A stretch of 6,022 nt of DNA from Clostridiales bacterium (GTDB lineage Bacteria; Bacillota; Clostridia; WRLR01), in contig JAISFK010000317.1 of NCBI GenBank assembly GCA_031263625.1, positions 1-6,022 on the forward strand, written 5' to 3'. The notes beneath the pieces were generated by a model, which saw nothing but the letters and a program-made list of their open reading frames with translations, did not search any database and was not told the DNA's origin. The translations under genes were made by a program, and so were the position numbers. This document shows, piece after piece, positions 5,191 to 6,022 of the stretch (positions within the stretch are counted from its first letter, which is position 1; each line of letters opens with the position of its first letter).

Positions 5191-5390
5191 GAACGGATAA
5201 TGTCGTGCGCGTCGAAGCTATGGACGCTTTGCTGTCCACGCTAGGAGCGCTGGACGCCGAACGCTTTATTTGCATGGTTAAGCGGGATACTTTCGACTAT
5301 ACGGAATGGCAGCGCAAGCTGTGGGCCGAAAAAAGCATCGAAGAAATTCACGCTGCCGCTGTTCAGCACGAAAAAACAACGGATAAATAG
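5187..5390 (+). CDS. Small partner of the PIN protein, probable antitoxin
   Basis: This is a 67-residue protein starting at TTG 5187, which overlaps the PIN stop codon (TTGA). GGAGGA (5175-5180) lies six bases upstream, inside the PIN gene, so translation of the two is probably coupled. The sequence begins RTDNVVRVEAMDALLSTLG, continues with DAERFICMVKR and FDYTEWQRKLW, and ends in a charged helix-like tail. I recognise this as the type of small protein found beside PIN genes, but I cannot assign a named antitoxin family or see a definite DNA-binding fold. Size, coupling and neighbour make antitoxin the best reading. Note the order: toxin first, antitoxin second, the reverse of most vapBC operons. 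No clear terminator follows. Confidence 0.8.
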   Translation: MRTDNVVRVEAMDALLSTLGALDAERFICMVKRDTFDYTEWQRKLWAEKSIEEIHAAAVQHEKTTDK

Positions 5391-5461
5391 CACGACGCAA
5401 AATTATGGCATGAATTTTAGGCGCGGCGGCGCGGGACGCCAACGCGGGAGAGGAATTGCCG

Positions 5462-5491
5462 TCTATGCTGTCTATCTTGTCTATCTTGTCT
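5462..5491. repeat. 9-bp tandem repeat at the start of the third secreted-protein gene
   Basis: TCTATGCTG (5462-5470) is followed by TCTATCTTG twice (5471-5488) and then TCT. The ATG of the downstream gene lies inside the first unit, and the units encode Leu-Ser-Ile steps. Changes in copy number would keep the frame and lengthen or shorten the N-terminus by three residues. Confidence 0.6.
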
Positions 5492-6022
5492 GCGGCCTCG
5501 CTGCCTGCGATCGCGAAACGCCCAAGGCCGGCCAGGGTGCTCGTAGCTGCCGTCGCGGCGGCCTTGCTCGCGGCCTTTTTCCCGGCGGCGCCAGTTTGCG
5601 CGTCTGCCGGCGCGTCCAGCGGGCGGGCCGCCTCCGCAGCAGGCCAAGCGGCCCCTGCCGGGCAGGCGGCGCAATACTCGCTCGTCCCCAAAATCACGGT
5701 GCGCGGCCCGGCCGAGCTGGATCTCGCCATAACCATCACGAACGCCGCGCCGCGCGCGCTTGATTATTTCAGCGACGCGGACGACCTGCATTCGGAGATG
5801 AGCGAGATGCTGGTCTACTATCTGAGCCAGGATTCGACCTTCAGCTTCAACAAAGACGTCTGGCTGGGGGCGGACTACGAAATTACCGAGCTTGAGGCGG
5901 GGCGGAGCGCGCGCTTTGGCGATTACTGCGGCGAAAAACTCGGCGAAATGATGATGGTCACCGTTCCCGACGCTTATGAAATCTGGAGCCATATGGTCAG
6001 CTTCTCCTCGCTCACCGATTAT
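5465..6022 (+). CDS. Secreted protein of unknown function, 3' end beyond the window
   Basis: The frame is open from ATG 5465 to the window edge (186 residues visible, no stop). GGGAGAGG (5446-5453) lies 11 bases upstream. Residues 1-24 are a long N-region containing KRPRPAR; the hydrophobic core VLVAAVAAALLAAFF follows, and cleavage is likely near CASA|G (residue 48). C45 is not in a good lipobox (APVC), so it is probably not a lipoprotein. An Ala/Gly/Gln-rich spacer leads at about residue 75 to a domain starting QYSLVPKITVRG with beta-like LDLAITITNAA, then an acidic, aromatic stretch; I recognise no family. Codon use matches the two larger secreted proteins rather than the PIN cassette. Whether it also ends in a stalk domain cannot be seen. 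An alternative frame from ATG 5410 is discussed under findings. Confidence 0.8.
   Translation, partial: MLSILSILSAASLPAIAKRPRPARVLVAAVAAALLAAFFPAAPVCASAGASSGRAASAAGQAAPAGQAAQYSLVPKITVRGPAELDLAITITNAAPRALDYFSDADDLHSEMSEMLVYYLSQDSTFSFNKDVWLGADYEITELEAGRSARFGDYCGEKLGEMMMVTVPDAYEIWSHMVSFSSLTDY

Noticed and set aside
5399..5418. Terminator after the antitoxin gene (AAAATT / AATTTT)
   Set aside because: All-A/T 6-bp arms with an eight-base loop and no following U-tract; too weak to call.

Overview
The window looks like chromosomal DNA of a GC-rich, Gram-positive-type bacterium, most likely Bacillota (Clostridia or Paenibacillus-like). The reasons are two secreted proteins ending in the 'stalk' module (copper amine oxidase N-terminal-like, PF07833 type), a CHAP cell-wall hydrolase domain, strong GGAGG-type ribosome binding sites, and GTG/TTG starts in the small cassette. 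No rRNA, tRNA, transposase or CRISPR array is visible. The taxonomic call is inference.

Layout. Positions 1-157 hold the end of an upstream reading frame that appears to need a one-base frame change, followed by a hairpin/U-tract terminator (172-197). The leader of the next gene (198-406) has a duplicated palindromic motif, a 15-bp palindrome and a block of 16-bp tandem repeats. Gene 1 (407-2431) encodes a secreted CHAP / ricin-type lectin / FN3-like / stalk protein. A repeat-built, GC-rich non-coding stretch follows (2432-2906) and contains four copies of an 80-100 bp mosaic unit. Gene 2 (2907-4604) encodes a second secreted protein with two PPC-like beta-sandwich domains and the same FN3-like plus stalk C-terminus as gene 1. 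An AT-richer cassette (4606-5390) has two good sigma-70-type promoters, palindromic operator-like sites, a PIN-domain protein (4756-5190) and a small overlapping partner (5187-5390), read as a toxin-antitoxin pair. At 5465 a third secreted protein begins and runs off the right edge.

How they fit together. All genes are on the plus strand. Genes 1 and 2 share a C-terminal module that aligns without gaps, and their leaders are built alike (CCGG-type hairpin, run of seven A, then the Shine-Dalgarno), so they probably belong to one family of exported surface proteins built by domain shuffling. Gene 1 would supply peptidoglycan or peptide cleavage and sugar binding; gene 2 would be an adhesive or scaffold protein without a visible catalytic domain. 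The PIN cassette differs in base composition and seems to be an insertion between secreted-protein genes. These functional links are inference from order and domain content.
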